Source: an uncultured Lachnospiraceae bacterium (GTDB taxonomy: Bacteria > Bacillota > Clostridia > Lachnospirales > Lachnospiraceae). From it: a stretch of 10,633 nt of DNA. The position numbers and the translations under genes were made by a program. Positions 1 through 7,630 of the stretch are shown here, one piece after another. The notes below the pieces were generated by a model that saw only the letters and a list, made by a program, of their open reading frames with translations, did no database searches and was not told the DNA's origin. The stretch's first letter is position 1; each line of letters opens with the position of its first letter. The stretch lies in NCBI GenBank assembly GCA_900550235.1, contig URRQ01000056.1:1-10633 (forward strand). The letters run 5' to 3'.

Positions 1-2
1 AG

Positions 3-41
3 AAACCTCGGAAACCCTTGTAAAATGGGCATCCGAGGTTT
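3..41 (-). terminator. Probable Rho-independent terminator of guaA
   Basis: A perfect 10-bp stem pairs 3-12 (AAACCTCGGA) with 32-41 (TCCGAGGTTT) around a 19-nt loop, which can pair further through CCC/GGG (15-17 with 27-29). It lies 9 nt beyond the guaA stop codon. Read on the minus strand the stem ends in GGTTTCT, and the window ends there, so any longer U-tract cannot be seen. Confidence 0.7.
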
Positions 42-49
42 TCTGTCCG

Positions 50-1591
50 TTATTCAAACTCAATCGTTGCTGGTGGTTTTCCCGTACAATCATACAGCAC
101 TCGATTCACATGTTTTACTTCATTTACAATTCTGGTCGTTACTTTTCCAAGCACTTCCCATGGAAGTTCAGCAGCTTCCGCCGTCATAAAATCGCTTGTC
201 ATAACAGCTCTTAATGCCACCGCATAATCATAAGTTCTGAAGTCTCCCATAACACCGACTGAACGCATATTTGTCAAAGCTGCAAAATACTGTCCAATAT
301 TCTTGAAAATACCTGCTTTTTCAATCTCTTCACGATAAATCGCATCTGCATCCTGCACAATTTTTACTTTCTCAGCCGTAACCTCACCTACGATACGAAC
401 TGCAAGTCCCGGTCCTGGGAATGGTTGTCTAAATACAAGATGTTCCGGAATACCAAGTTCTAGTCCTGCTTTTCTTACTTCATCTTTAAACAGATCGCGA
501 AGTGGTTCAATGATCTCCTTAAAATCTACATAATCAGGAAGCCCACCTACATTATGATGACTCTTAATTACTGCTGATTTTCCGAGACCGCTTTCGATAA
601 CATCTGGGTAGATTGTTCCTTGCACAAGGAAATCAACTGCTCCGATTTTTTTCGCTTCTTCTTCAAATACACGGATAAATTCTTCACCGATAATTTTACG
701 TTTCTCTTCCGGTTCTTCTTTTCCAGCTAACTTTTCATAAAATCTTTCCTGTGCATTGACACGGATAAAGTTTAAGTCATAGTTTCCATTTGGACCAAAA
801 ACTGCTTCTACTTCATCCCCTTCATTTTTACGAAGAAGACCATGGTCAACAAATACGCAAGTAAGTTGTTTTCCAACTGCTTTTGACAAAAGTACTGCCG
901 CTACAGATGAATCTACTCCACCGGAAAGGGCGCAAAGTACTTTTCCGTCTCCTACTTTCTCACGAATTGCTTCGATGGATTTTTCTACGAAAGAATCCAT
1001 TTTCCAATCTCCTGAGCATTCACACACATTATATAAGAAATTGTGCAACATTTTTGTTCCTTCTTGTGTATGCAATACTTCCGGATGGAATTGAACAGCA
1101 TATAATTTATTCCTCTCATCTTCCATCGCTGCCACAGGGCAAACCGGTGTTGTTGCTGTGATTTTAAATCCTTCCGGTGCCTTTGCAATATAATCTGTAT
1201 GGCTCATCCAACAAATCGTAGATTCCGCTACATTTTCAAATAATTTTGAAGAAGGGTCAACCATAATTTCTGTTTTACCGTACTCACTAACAGGTGCTGT
1301 TGCCACTTCTCCACCTAATAAATATGCCATAAGCTGAGAACCATAGCAGATTCCAAGCACTGGGATTCCAAGTTCAAGAATCGCTCTCTCATAACGTGGT
1401 GATGTTTCGTCATACACGCTATTCGGTCCGCCGGTGAAAATGATTCCTTTCGGATTCATTTCTTTTATCTTTTCAAGACTTAGAGTATATGGATGCACCT
1501 CACAATATACGTTGCATTCTCTCACTCGTCTTGCAATTAACTGGTTGTACTGTCCTCCAAAGTCAAGAACGATTACTGTTTCATTATTCAA
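50..1591 (-). CDS. guaA: GMP synthase (glutamine-hydrolysing)
   Basis: Cytosolic enzyme of purine synthesis that converts XMP, ATP and glutamine to GMP. The 513 residues match the usual length. The N-terminal class I amidotransferase domain (about 1-190) shows the nucleophile Cys82 in GICYGSQ and the His169/Glu171 pair in QFHPEV. The ATP-pyrophosphatase domain follows, with the P-loop LSGGVDSS at 222-229. The C-terminal dimerisation domain ends in the family hallmark KPPATIEFE. The start codon is TTG (1589-1591). It is supported by the upstream GGGAGGA Shine-Dalgarno about 7 nt away and by the family-typical beginning (VIVLDFGGQY); no in-frame ATG lies near. A promoter overlapping the end of the upstream hydrolase gene suggests guaA is transcribed on its own, perhaps with some read-through. 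No room exists for a purine riboswitch in the 54-bp gap. Confidence 0.98.
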   Translation of the reverse strand: MNNETVIVLDFGGQYNQLIARRVRECNVYCEVHPYTLSLEKIKEMNPKGIIFTGGPNSVYDETSPRYERAILELGIPVLGICYGSQLMAYLLGGEVATAPVSEYGKTEIMVDPSSKLFENVAESTICWMSHTDYIAKAPEGFKITATTPVCPVAAMEDERNKLYAVQFHPEVLHTQEGTKMLHNFLYNVCECSGDWKMDSFVEKSIEAIREKVGDGKVLCALSGGVDSSVAAVLLSKAVGKQLTCVFVDHGLLRKNEGDEVEAVFGPNGNYDLNFIRVNAQERFYEKLAGKEEPEEKRKIIGEEFIRVFEEEAKKIGAVDFLVQGTIYPDVIESGLGKSAVIKSHHNVGGLPDYVDFKEIIEPLRDLFKDEVRKAGLELGIPEHLVFRQPFPGPGLAVRIVGEVTAEKVKIVQDADAIYREEIEKAGIFKNIGQYFAALTNMRSVGVMGDFRTYDYAVALRAVMTSDFMTAEAAELPWEVLGKVTTRIVNEVKHVNRVLYDCTGKPPATIEFE

Positions 1592-1626
1592 AAAGATTCC
1601 TCCCTACCGTCATTTTTTAAAGTATT

Positions 1627-1655
1627 ATTATATGATAAAGTTTTTTTATTTACAA
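1627..1655 (-). promoter_or_regulatory. Predicted sigma-A promoter of guaA
   Basis: Read on the minus strand, -35 TTGTAA (1650-1655), a 17-bp spacer and a perfect -10 TATAAT (1627-1632). This gives a start near 1620 and a leader of about 28 nt that carries the GGGAGGA ribosome site. The -35 overlaps the stop codon region of the upstream hydrolase gene. Confidence 0.7.
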
Positions 1656-2398
1656 GAATTTTTTTCGCAGATATCGACAAATTTTCTAAAAAGCTGTTCC
1701 TGATCTTTTCTTCCGGCCTCGGTTAATGCTTCCGGATGCCATTGTACTCCAAACATCCAGTTTCCATCTTTATTCTCAATTGCTTCTATGACTCCATCAG
1801 ATGTTTTCGCAGTAATCCAAAATTTATCAGAAACTTTTTTCACTGCTTGGTGATGATGGGAGTTTACATATATCTTTCTTTCATTTAAACATCTTCTCAA
1901 AAATGAATCTTCTTCGATTTCAACCAAGTGCGTTCCTTCTGAACGAGGGGCTCGTTGCGCATGTTGAATAATTCCCTCTTTTTCCGATGGAAGATCTTGA
2001 TATAATGTTCCCCCAAACGCAATATTCATCACCTGCATTCCTCTGCAGATTCCAAAAATTGGTTTTCCTAACTTTTCAGCAATTCTGGCAGCTTCGATAT
2101 GAATCTTATCTGTCCACCCGAGGAAATATCCCATGTTGGGATGTGATTCTTCCCCATAAAAATAAGGCGCCACATCATCTCCTCCCGGAAGCAGCAAACC
2201 ATCTGTCAATTCCAGAAATTGTTCTAGCATTTTTTCGTCATATTCCAATACCGGCGGAAATATAAGTGGAATCCCGCCTCCTTTTTTAACAGATTCAACA
2301 TAGGCTTGATTCAAATACGTTCGATATTGTCCGTTTTGAAGTTCCGGTTCATTTACAAATTCTACATCTCCTATAATTCCGATTATCGGTCGTTTCAT
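1646..2398 (-). CDS. Gamma-glutamyl-gamma-aminobutyrate hydrolase-like (peptidase C26, class I amidotransferase fold)
   Basis: A stand-alone class I glutamine amidotransferase-type hydrolase, expected to cleave gamma-glutamyl amide bonds in the cytosol. The closest named relatives are PuuD-type enzymes of putrescine breakdown, but the substrate here is not known. With the start at 2398 it has 250 residues. The nucleophile Cys118 sits in GICRGMQVMN, and His221/Glu223 in the conserved WHPEA. The NSHHHQ segment (about 179-184) is also family-typical. I chose the ATG at 2398 because AGAGGA lies 6-7 nt upstream and the protein then begins MKRPIIGIIGD. A longer frame reaching 2446 would add 16 non-conserved residues and overlap the transporter gene. 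It follows the MATE gene by 23 bp, so the two are probably cotranscribed. No polyamine genes are nearby, so a putrescine role is unproven. Confidence 0.9.
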   Translation of the reverse strand: MKRPIIGIIGDVEFVNEPELQNGQYRTYLNQAYVESVKKGGGIPLIFPPVLEYDEKMLEQFLELTDGLLLPGGDDVAPYFYGEESHPNMGYFLGWTDKIHIEAARIAEKLGKPIFGICRGMQVMNIAFGGTLYQDLPSEKEGIIQHAQRAPRSEGTHLVEIEEDSFLRRCLNERKIYVNSHHHQAVKKVSDKFWITAKTSDGVIEAIENKDGNWMFGVQWHPEALTEAGRKDQEQLFRKFVDICEKNSCK

Positions 2399-2421
2399 TT
2401 TTCTTCCTCTTTCATTCCTTC

Positions 2422-3777
2422 TTATATAGTTCGGATTGTTTTCCATTTTCCTCTGCAGTACTGAAGCACAAAGAAAATCACACGTACAACCCAGTCAATC
2501 ACCATTGCAACCCAAACGCCGAATACTCCCATTCCAAAATATTTTCCTAAAATATAACTGAATCCAATTCGGAAAATCCACATACACGGAATGGAAATCA
2601 GCATACAAGTCTTAGCATCTCCCGCCGCACGCAGTGTGGATGGCAACGTGAATGCAGGTGTCCAAATCAATACACAACTCACACTATGGAAAATCATGAT
2701 TTCTTCCGCAACCTTAGCTGTTTCCGGAGATAAATTGTACACATCCATAATAAATGGCAATGCCACACAAATCACTATTGTTGTTACAAACATACTGATG
2801 TACGAAATGGCAAGCAATTTTTTTGTATAATACGAAACTTGTTCATAATCCTTTGCACCTACGCAGCGTGAAATCACGGTTGTAACAGCCAAGGAAAGCG
2901 CCATTCCCGGCAAGATTTGAAATGATGCCAACACATTACAAACAGCATTTGCCGCAATCGCATATGTTCCAAATGTGGATACTAGACTTAAAACAAGAAC
3001 TTTTCCAAGTTGAAACATGCTGTTTTCTAATCCATTTGGAATTCCAATTTTCAGGATTTTTTTTATAGTCTCTTTCTCCGGTCGGTATCGAAGTGTTTTT
3101 TGTAAATGAAGAACCTGCTTTTCATTCAACAATAATACAGTAATTAAAATTGCCGCCGTCATGCGTGAAACAAGCGTAGGAATCGCAACGCCTTCTACTC
3201 CGCAATGAAATCCGTAAATTAAAATTGCATTTCCGACCACATTGATTGCATTCATGATCAGTGAAACAGTCATTGTAATTTTAGAGTTTCCCATTGTCCG
3301 AAAAATCGCCGCTCCACCATTGTAAAGTGCGATAAATGGCACAGATGCTGTTACGATCAGAAGGTACGTATTGGCATACTCCATTACGTCGGGTTCAATC
3401 TGACCAAACACTCCTTGCAAAATCATATTTTTCCCTAAATAAACAAGTCCCATTACACCTACTGCAAGAATCGTAACAAACCATATCAACTGATTTGCTG
3501 CTTTATCTGCTTCCTCCAGATTCTTTCGGCCTAAATATTGACCGGCAACAACTGCTCCTCCGGTTGCAAGTGCACCAAATAAGTTAATTATAAGAAGCAT
3601 AACCTGATCCACCAAAGATACCCCGGATACCGCTGCTTCTCCGACACTCGCTATCATGATTGAATCCGCCATTCCGACAAGCACTGCCAAAAATTGTTCG
3701 ATGATCAACGGCAAAATCAATGCCATCAATGCTTTATTATCAAATAAATAGTGACTTTTCTCTTGTTTTACGTTCAT
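2422..3777 (-). CDS. MATE-family multidrug/toxin efflux transporter
   Basis: A polytopic membrane protein of 451 residues, the usual MATE length with about 12 membrane helices in two related halves. The first half opens with ALILPLIIEQFLAVLVGMAD followed by the conserved region around VGEAAVSGVSLVDQV. The second half has the matching FGTYAIAANAVCNVLASFQ region and the loop VISRCVGAKDYE. Such proteins export cationic or other toxic compounds using a Na+ or H+ gradient; the substrate cannot be read from the sequence. The start ATG has GGAG about 7 nt upstream (AAGGAGTGAGAAA). A promoter lies just upstream, and the hydrolase gene follows after 23 bp. That pairing hints that pump and hydrolase might act on related molecules, but this is only inference. 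Confidence 0.93.
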   Translation of the reverse strand: MNVKQEKSHYLFDNKALMALILPLIIEQFLAVLVGMADSIMIASVGEAAVSGVSLVDQVMLLIINLFGALATGGAVVAGQYLGRKNLEEADKAANQLIWFVTILAVGVMGLVYLGKNMILQGVFGQIEPDVMEYANTYLLIVTASVPFIALYNGGAAIFRTMGNSKITMTVSLIMNAINVVGNAILIYGFHCGVEGVAIPTLVSRMTAAILITVLLLNEKQVLHLQKTLRYRPEKETIKKILKIGIPNGLENSMFQLGKVLVLSLVSTFGTYAIAANAVCNVLASFQILPGMALSLAVTTVISRCVGAKDYEQVSYYTKKLLAISYISMFVTTIVICVALPFIMDVYNLSPETAKVAEEIMIFHSVSCVLIWTPAFTLPSTLRAAGDAKTCMLISIPCMWIFRIGFSYILGKYFGMGVFGVWVAMVIDWVVRVIFFVLQYCRGKWKTIRTI

Positions 3778-3800
3778 TTTCTCACTCCTTCATGCAATTT

Positions 3801-3829
3801 ATTATAAAACCACGGCGAAAAACTTACAA
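3801..3829 (-). promoter_or_regulatory. Predicted sigma-A promoter of the MATE/hydrolase operon
   Basis: On the minus strand, -35 TTGTAA (3824-3829), a 17-bp spacer and a perfect -10 TATAAT (3801-3806). The predicted start is near 3794, so the leader is short and contains the GGAG ribosome site. The -35 hexamer and spacing are the same as in the guaA promoter. Confidence 0.7.
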
Positions 3830-3878
3830 TATTTTCGTTCATGTATTTCAATTTATACACAAAAGAGCTATTGTGAAT

Positions 3879-4691
3879 TTATCTGATTTTCTCTAACAGT
3901 ATTTCTTTTTCATCTGGAAGGGTTCCCAATAATTTTATAATATTGGTTGCATGTGTCGTATCAAATTCTGTTCTTTTTTTCACATCGAGATTCTCTAAAA
4001 GGATTCTCACTTCGGATAATTTTTCTTTTACACCGGCTTGCACAAACATTCCTTCTTGTTCCATTTTTGCAAGTTCCGTACTCGCAAATACTGTTAGATT
4101 CATAGTAATGATCTTACGTGCTTCAAACTGATTCAACATCTCCGCTGTCTTTTTTGCATTTTCTTCTGACTTTCCTTCTCCCGCAATTCCATACATTACA
4201 ATTGCATGAAACGGCAATTTTGCCTTATTCAGTTTTTTTCCTACTTCAATCGCTGTTTTTACTGTATGTCCTTTGTGAATCATTTTTAAAACTTCATCAC
4301 TTCCCGACTCGAATCCTACATATAACAAACGAAGACCTGCTTCATGCAGTTTTTTTAGTTCTTCTATACTATATTGTTTGATCGTACGAACTGCTGCATA
4401 CATAGCTACACAGCCACAATATGGATAATATTTTTGAATCAAATTTAAAATCCTCATCATTTTTTCATAACCAACCGAAAGAGGATCTGCCCCTGTTAAA
4501 AATACTCGTTCCGTATAAAGATCCCCATTCATCAATTCAAATTCTATTTCCCGAAGCGGCACTTCTTCGTATTCCTCATCTTTATACATCGAGCAAAAAG
4601 CGCACTGATTAAATGAACATCCTCTTGTTACCGGAACTAAAACAGTTGTAATTTCCGTTTGCGGGTAAAAAATATTTCTTGTTTCGCTCAT
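3879..4691 (-). CDS. Radical SAM protein of unknown substrate (COG1032/Elp3-like fold)
   Basis: A 270-residue radical SAM domain protein. Such enzymes use a [4Fe-4S] cluster to cleave S-adenosylmethionine and start radical chemistry. The cluster cysteines are Cys25, Cys30 and Cys33 in RGCSFNQCAFC, giving CX4CX2C rather than the textbook CX3CX2C. Other fold markers are FLTGADPLSV (64-73), which replaces the GGE strand, and LLYVGFESGSDEVLKMIHKG (122-141), the usual E-G-S-L-KG segment. There is no B12-binding, TRAM or SPASM domain and little room beyond the core barrel. The start ATG follows AGGAGG by 7 nt. The gene appears to stand alone: a terminator lies upstream and a promoter for the next unit downstream. 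No precursor peptide or partner enzyme is adjacent, so the reaction cannot be inferred. Confidence 0.88.
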   Translation of the reverse strand: MSETRNIFYPQTEITTVLVPVTRGCSFNQCAFCSMYKDEEYEEVPLREIEFELMNGDLYTERVFLTGADPLSVGYEKMMRILNLIQKYYPYCGCVAMYAAVRTIKQYSIEELKKLHEAGLRLLYVGFESGSDEVLKMIHKGHTVKTAIEVGKKLNKAKLPFHAIVMYGIAGEGKSEENAKKTAEMLNQFEARKIITMNLTVFASTELAKMEQEGMFVQAGVKEKLSEVRILLENLDVKKRTEFDTTHATNIIKLLGTLPDEKEILLEKIR

Positions 4692-4705
4692 ACTGCTGCC
4701 TCCTT

Positions 4706-4744
4706 TTTAACTAGTCCCACTTCCTTCTATCTAGTTAAATTATA
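4706..4744 (-). promoter_or_regulatory. Promoter -10 and inverted-repeat operator candidate of the radical SAM gene
   Basis: A perfect TATAAT (4739-4744, minus strand) is followed at once by a 9-bp perfect inverted repeat: TTTAACTAG at 4706-4714 and CTAGTTAAA at 4731-4739, with a 16-nt spacer. The repeat touches the -10 and spans the expected start near 4732, which places it well for repressor binding. The AGGAGG ribosome site adjoins the inner arm. No good -35 is visible at 17-18 bp, which would fit an activator-dependent or weak promoter. Confidence 0.5.
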
Positions 4745-4759
4745 CTTCCTTTAAAAAGG

Positions 4760-4798
4760 AAATGGAAGTGCCTCTTGTTCATTGCTGCACTTCCATTT
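4760..4798 (-). terminator. Rho-independent terminator of the kinase operon
   Basis: A perfect 12-bp stem pairs GCACTTCCATTT (4787-4798) with AAATGGAAGTGC (4760-4771) around a 15-nt loop. On the minus strand it is followed by CCTTTTTAA. It begins 4 nt after the ribokinase stop codon and ends the operon before the radical SAM promoter. Confidence 0.88.
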
Positions 4799-4802
4799 TA
4801 TA

Positions 4803-5708
4803 CTACTGATTAACTTCTCCCATTGTTGGAATTGATGTCTGCGCACCTTTTCTCGTCACTACAATAGAAGATACTTTTTGTCCTAACTCAATTGCTTCTT
4901 TATATTCTTTTCCTTGACTAAGTGCCAATGCGAATGCTGCTGTAAAACTATCTCCTGCCGCAGTTGTATCTACTGCTTTTACTTTATGAGATGGAAAAAA
5001 CTCCTCTGTTTCATTTGTAACAAATAAACATCCATCACCGCCCAATGTTACAATGACATTTTTTACCCCTTTTCCAATCATCATCCTTGCACCTTGTACA
5101 AGTTCTTCTCTCGTTTCCATTTTTAGTCCTGTTAGAATTACAAGTTCTGTCTCATTCGGCTTAATGTAATCAATTCCTTTCCAAAAATGGTCTGGAATAT
5201 TTGAAATCGCTGGCGCCGGATCAACGATTACAGTTTTTCCTTCTTCTACCGCAAACTCTTTTACATATTCCACTACATCCAAAGGAATCTCTAGCTGCAT
5301 GATCACAATATCACATTCTCTAAGAATGTCCATATGATCATCAATTAACTCCTTTGTAACAAGTCCATTCGTTCCAGCAATCAGAATAATTGAATTCTCT
5401 CCATGATCGTCTACTGTAATATATGCCTGTCCTGTTACTCCTTCTTCCATTCTCTGAATCCCAGAAACATTTACATTGACACTTTTTAGATTTTCAAGTA
5501 GTGCGTCTCCAGATGAATCCCGTCCAACCGCGCCAATCATAGTAATGTCTCCGCCTAGTTTCCCTACTGCATACGCTTGATTTGCACCCTTTCCTCCTGG
5601 TATAAGCGTAACGTTTCTTCCCGAAATAGTTTCTCCTCCCTTTGGCATATGCGGAGTTTCAATGACAATATCCATATTCAAACTTCCTACTACTGCAATT
5701 TTTTTCAT
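4803..5708 (-). CDS. rbsK: Ribokinase (PfkB family)
   Basis: Cytosolic kinase that phosphorylates ribose to ribose 5-phosphate with ATP, feeding the pentose phosphate and nucleotide pathways. The 301 residues equal the usual length. The N-terminal sugar site has Asp13 in GSLNMDIV. PfkB signature 1 is GGKGANQ at 38-44. Glu140 in QLEIP and PNETEL at 184-189 line the active site. Signature 2 is DTTAAGDS at 247-254, with the catalytic base Asp253 after the anion-hole glycine. The start ATG overlaps the stop of the upstream fusion gene (ATGA), so translation is probably coupled; the nearest purine-rich site, GGGAG, is about 11 nt away and weak. Ribose is the best guess from overall similarity to RbsK, but related pentoses or deoxyribose remain possible. 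No rbsD or rbsABC transporter genes are in view. Confidence 0.92.
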   Translation of the reverse strand: MKKIAVVGSLNMDIVIETPHMPKGGETISGRNVTLIPGGKGANQAYAVGKLGGDITMIGAVGRDSSGDALLENLKSVNVNVSGIQRMEEGVTGQAYITVDDHGENSIILIAGTNGLVTKELIDDHMDILRECDIVIMQLEIPLDVVEYVKEFAVEEGKTVIVDPAPAISNIPDHFWKGIDYIKPNETELVILTGLKMETREELVQGARMMIGKGVKNVIVTLGGDGCLFVTNETEEFFPSHKVKAVDTTAAGDSFTAAFALALSQGKEYKEAIELGQKVSSIVVTRKGAQTSIPTMGEVNQ

Positions 5709-7630
5709 TGTTTTATATTCTCCCTTCTTTTTTCTTCACATTTTAAATATATTTCTTCTTCATAAATATCAACCGTTTTTCGATCCGGCAATGCAGGTTG
5801 TACCCCATATCTCGTCACACTAAGCCCTGATGCATAAATTGCAAATTCAATTGCATGAAGTAAATCTTTTCCTTCACTCAAATATACAGCCATAGCACTA
5901 ATAAAAGAGTCTGCTCCTCCAGTTGTGTCAACAGCTTCAAAACCTGTTCCTTGAAAATATACGGCATGCTGATGATTTTTTAGATAGCACCCTCTTTTCC
6001 CCAATGTGATGATCACATTCTGTATTCCTCGTTCCAAAAGAATTTCTGCTTTCTCTTCCAAACACTTTTCCCCCGGAACAATCGCATGAAGTTCTTTTTC
6101 ATTTGGTACAAAATATGAAATTGCTGATAACATTTCTTCTGTTAATGCTTCTGTTAACGAAGGTTTCAAAATTACTTCCACATGATGACGTTTGCACATT
6201 TTCAGCGTATATTCTACTACTTCTTCTGGTATTTCCAAGGAAAGTAGACAGTAGTCAGCTCTTTCAAACAGATAACTGCAACGTTTTATTTGATTCGCAT
6301 TTAAATTTTGATTTGCTCCTTGATAAACGACAATCGAGCTTTCCCCATGTTCATCTACATTAATATAGGCTTTTCCACTTGGAAGAGTTGTATCAAACAG
6401 CACCCCATCCATATGTACACGATTCTCCATCAAGTCCGAATAAATCTGCTTTCCATCCATATCTTTTCCCAGACAACCTATCATATAAGCTTGGCCACCC
6501 AGTTTTCCAACTCCAACTGCTTGGTTCGCTCCTTTTCCTCCAGAATGAACCGATATTTTCCTGGCATTTTGAGTTTCACCTGCAACCGGAATCTTTTTCC
6601 CCTCTATCGTCACATCCATATTCATACTGCCAACGACCAAAATAGCTTTTCCTTTTTTCCCTTGCAGAGGTTCTGCAACGCTCCCCCGCATTTGAACTGT
6701 AGGCTGTAAACACTTTACTATTTCTATCATTTTCTCTTCCCTAATCATTTCTAAAAGATAGTCTATAGCTGTTTCTGCCATCATCTCACTCGGCAAACAA
6801 ATCGCTGTAATTCCACAACCTAAAAATGAAAGAATAGAATGATTTCCAATCGATATAATAGAAAGATCCTCTGGGACTTTTGTTCTGCTTCGCTCCATTA
6901 CCTGATATACACAGCAAGCTATCTCCGGACTACCGCATACCACTCCGGTGACATTTCCACTCAACACTTGTGAAACGCCATATTGTATGATTTCCTCCAG
7001 TGACCTTCCTTCATATATCCATATCGGCTTTTCTTTGATCCCGGCATTTCGTAATGCATTTGTATATCCATGGACTATGCTTGCATCTCCTTCCAGAAAG
7101 ATACAGCCTATTTCTTGATGACCTACCCTTATAAGCTGATTCGCTGCCATCTTGGAAGCTTCAGACAGTCGATAATATAGAACCATTTTCTCCTGCTCAT
7201 CAAACTCCTTCGTCTCATTAATATATACAATCTGCCTATCACTCTTTCCGATTGTAATGTGTTTTGAGGAATCCAACAAAAGCCCTGAAACTCTCTTCTG
7301 CAACAGTTCTTTCGCAAGCAACTCTACTTCATCTTCAGAATTTGCATAATTTACAACTATTCCATACCCGTTTTCTCTAGCAACTTTCTCTGCTGTAAGT
7401 ACAATATTATCTCGTTCTCGATTTTTCCTCTGTATTACCAAACCTATGAATCGATTTTTAATTCCTTCTTTTTCAAGAAAGCGAAAATAGGGAACATAAT
7501 TCTCCCTGTCTATGATTTGAAGAACTTTTTGCTTTGTCTCTTCACTGATATCCTTATCCTTGCCATTCATTACCTTCGATACAGTAGAAACAGATACTCC
7601 GGCAAGTTTGGCAATATCGCGTATATTCAT
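5705..7630 (-). CDS. LacI-type repressor fused to a PfkB/ribokinase-like kinase
   Basis: A continuous 641-residue protein joins two families that are usually separate. Residues 1-48 are a LacI helix-turn-helix (MNIRDIAKLAGVSVSTVSKV). Residues 60 to about 316 are a periplasmic-binding-like effector domain (NQLIRVGHQEIGCIFLEGD, then VPEDLSIISIGN). After a linker of about 10 residues, 329 to about 620 form a complete PfkB domain: GSMNMD, GGKGANQ at 364-370, LSLEIP, PNEKEL, and DTTGGADS at 568-575 with Asp574 as the expected base. Usual GAGD reads GGAD here, and the ribokinase DPAPA segment reads KPSLT, so kinase activity or substrate may have shifted. The hinge lacks the usual PNxxARxL (it reads PYFRFLEK, 47-54). 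The ATG at 7630 has AAGGAG 7 nt upstream; a longer frame to 7672 adds 14 residues of no known motif. It probably represses its own operon in response to a sugar. Confidence 0.9.
   Translation of the reverse strand: MNIRDIAKLAGVSVSTVSKVMNGKDKDISEETKQKVLQIIDRENYVPYFRFLEKEGIKNRFIGLVIQRKNRERDNIVLTAEKVARENGYGIVVNYANSEDEVELLAKELLQKRVSGLLLDSSKHITIGKSDRQIVYINETKEFDEQEKMVLYYRLSEASKMAANQLIRVGHQEIGCIFLEGDASIVHGYTNALRNAGIKEKPIWIYEGRSLEEIIQYGVSQVLSGNVTGVVCGSPEIACCVYQVMERSRTKVPEDLSIISIGNHSILSFLGCGITAICLPSEMMAETAIDYLLEMIREEKMIEIVKCLQPTVQMRGSVAEPLQGKKGKAILVVGSMNMDVTIEGKKIPVAGETQNARKISVHSGGKGANQAVGVGKLGGQAYMIGCLGKDMDGKQIYSDLMENRVHMDGVLFDTTLPSGKAYINVDEHGESSIVVYQGANQNLNANQIKRCSYLFERADYCLLSLEIPEEVVEYTLKMCKRHHVEVILKPSLTEALTEEMLSAISYFVPNEKELHAIVPGEKCLEEKAEILLERGIQNVIITLGKRGCYLKNHQHAVYFQGTGFEAVDTTGGADSFISAMAVYLSEGKDLLHAIEFAIYASGLSVTRYGVQPALPDRKTVDIYEEEIYLKCEEKRRENIKQ

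Noticed and set aside
1592..1645. Purine riboswitch in front of guaA
   Set aside because: The gap is 54 bp and is filled by the promoter and ribosome site. No three-way junction sequence is present.
2399..2446. A longer start for the gamma-glutamyl hydrolase (16 more residues)
   Set aside because: The extension overlaps the transporter gene and is not family-like. The ATG at 2398 has a good ribosome site and begins the conserved MKRPIIGIIGD.
3852..3876. Terminator after the radical SAM gene
   Set aside because: Only a 5-bp AT-rich stem (CACAA/TTGTG) without a U-tract is seen, too weak to call.
6308..6709. Plus-strand open frame of 133 codons opposite the kinase domain
   Set aside because: It lies wholly inside the well-supported fusion gene and has the composition of an antisense shadow.
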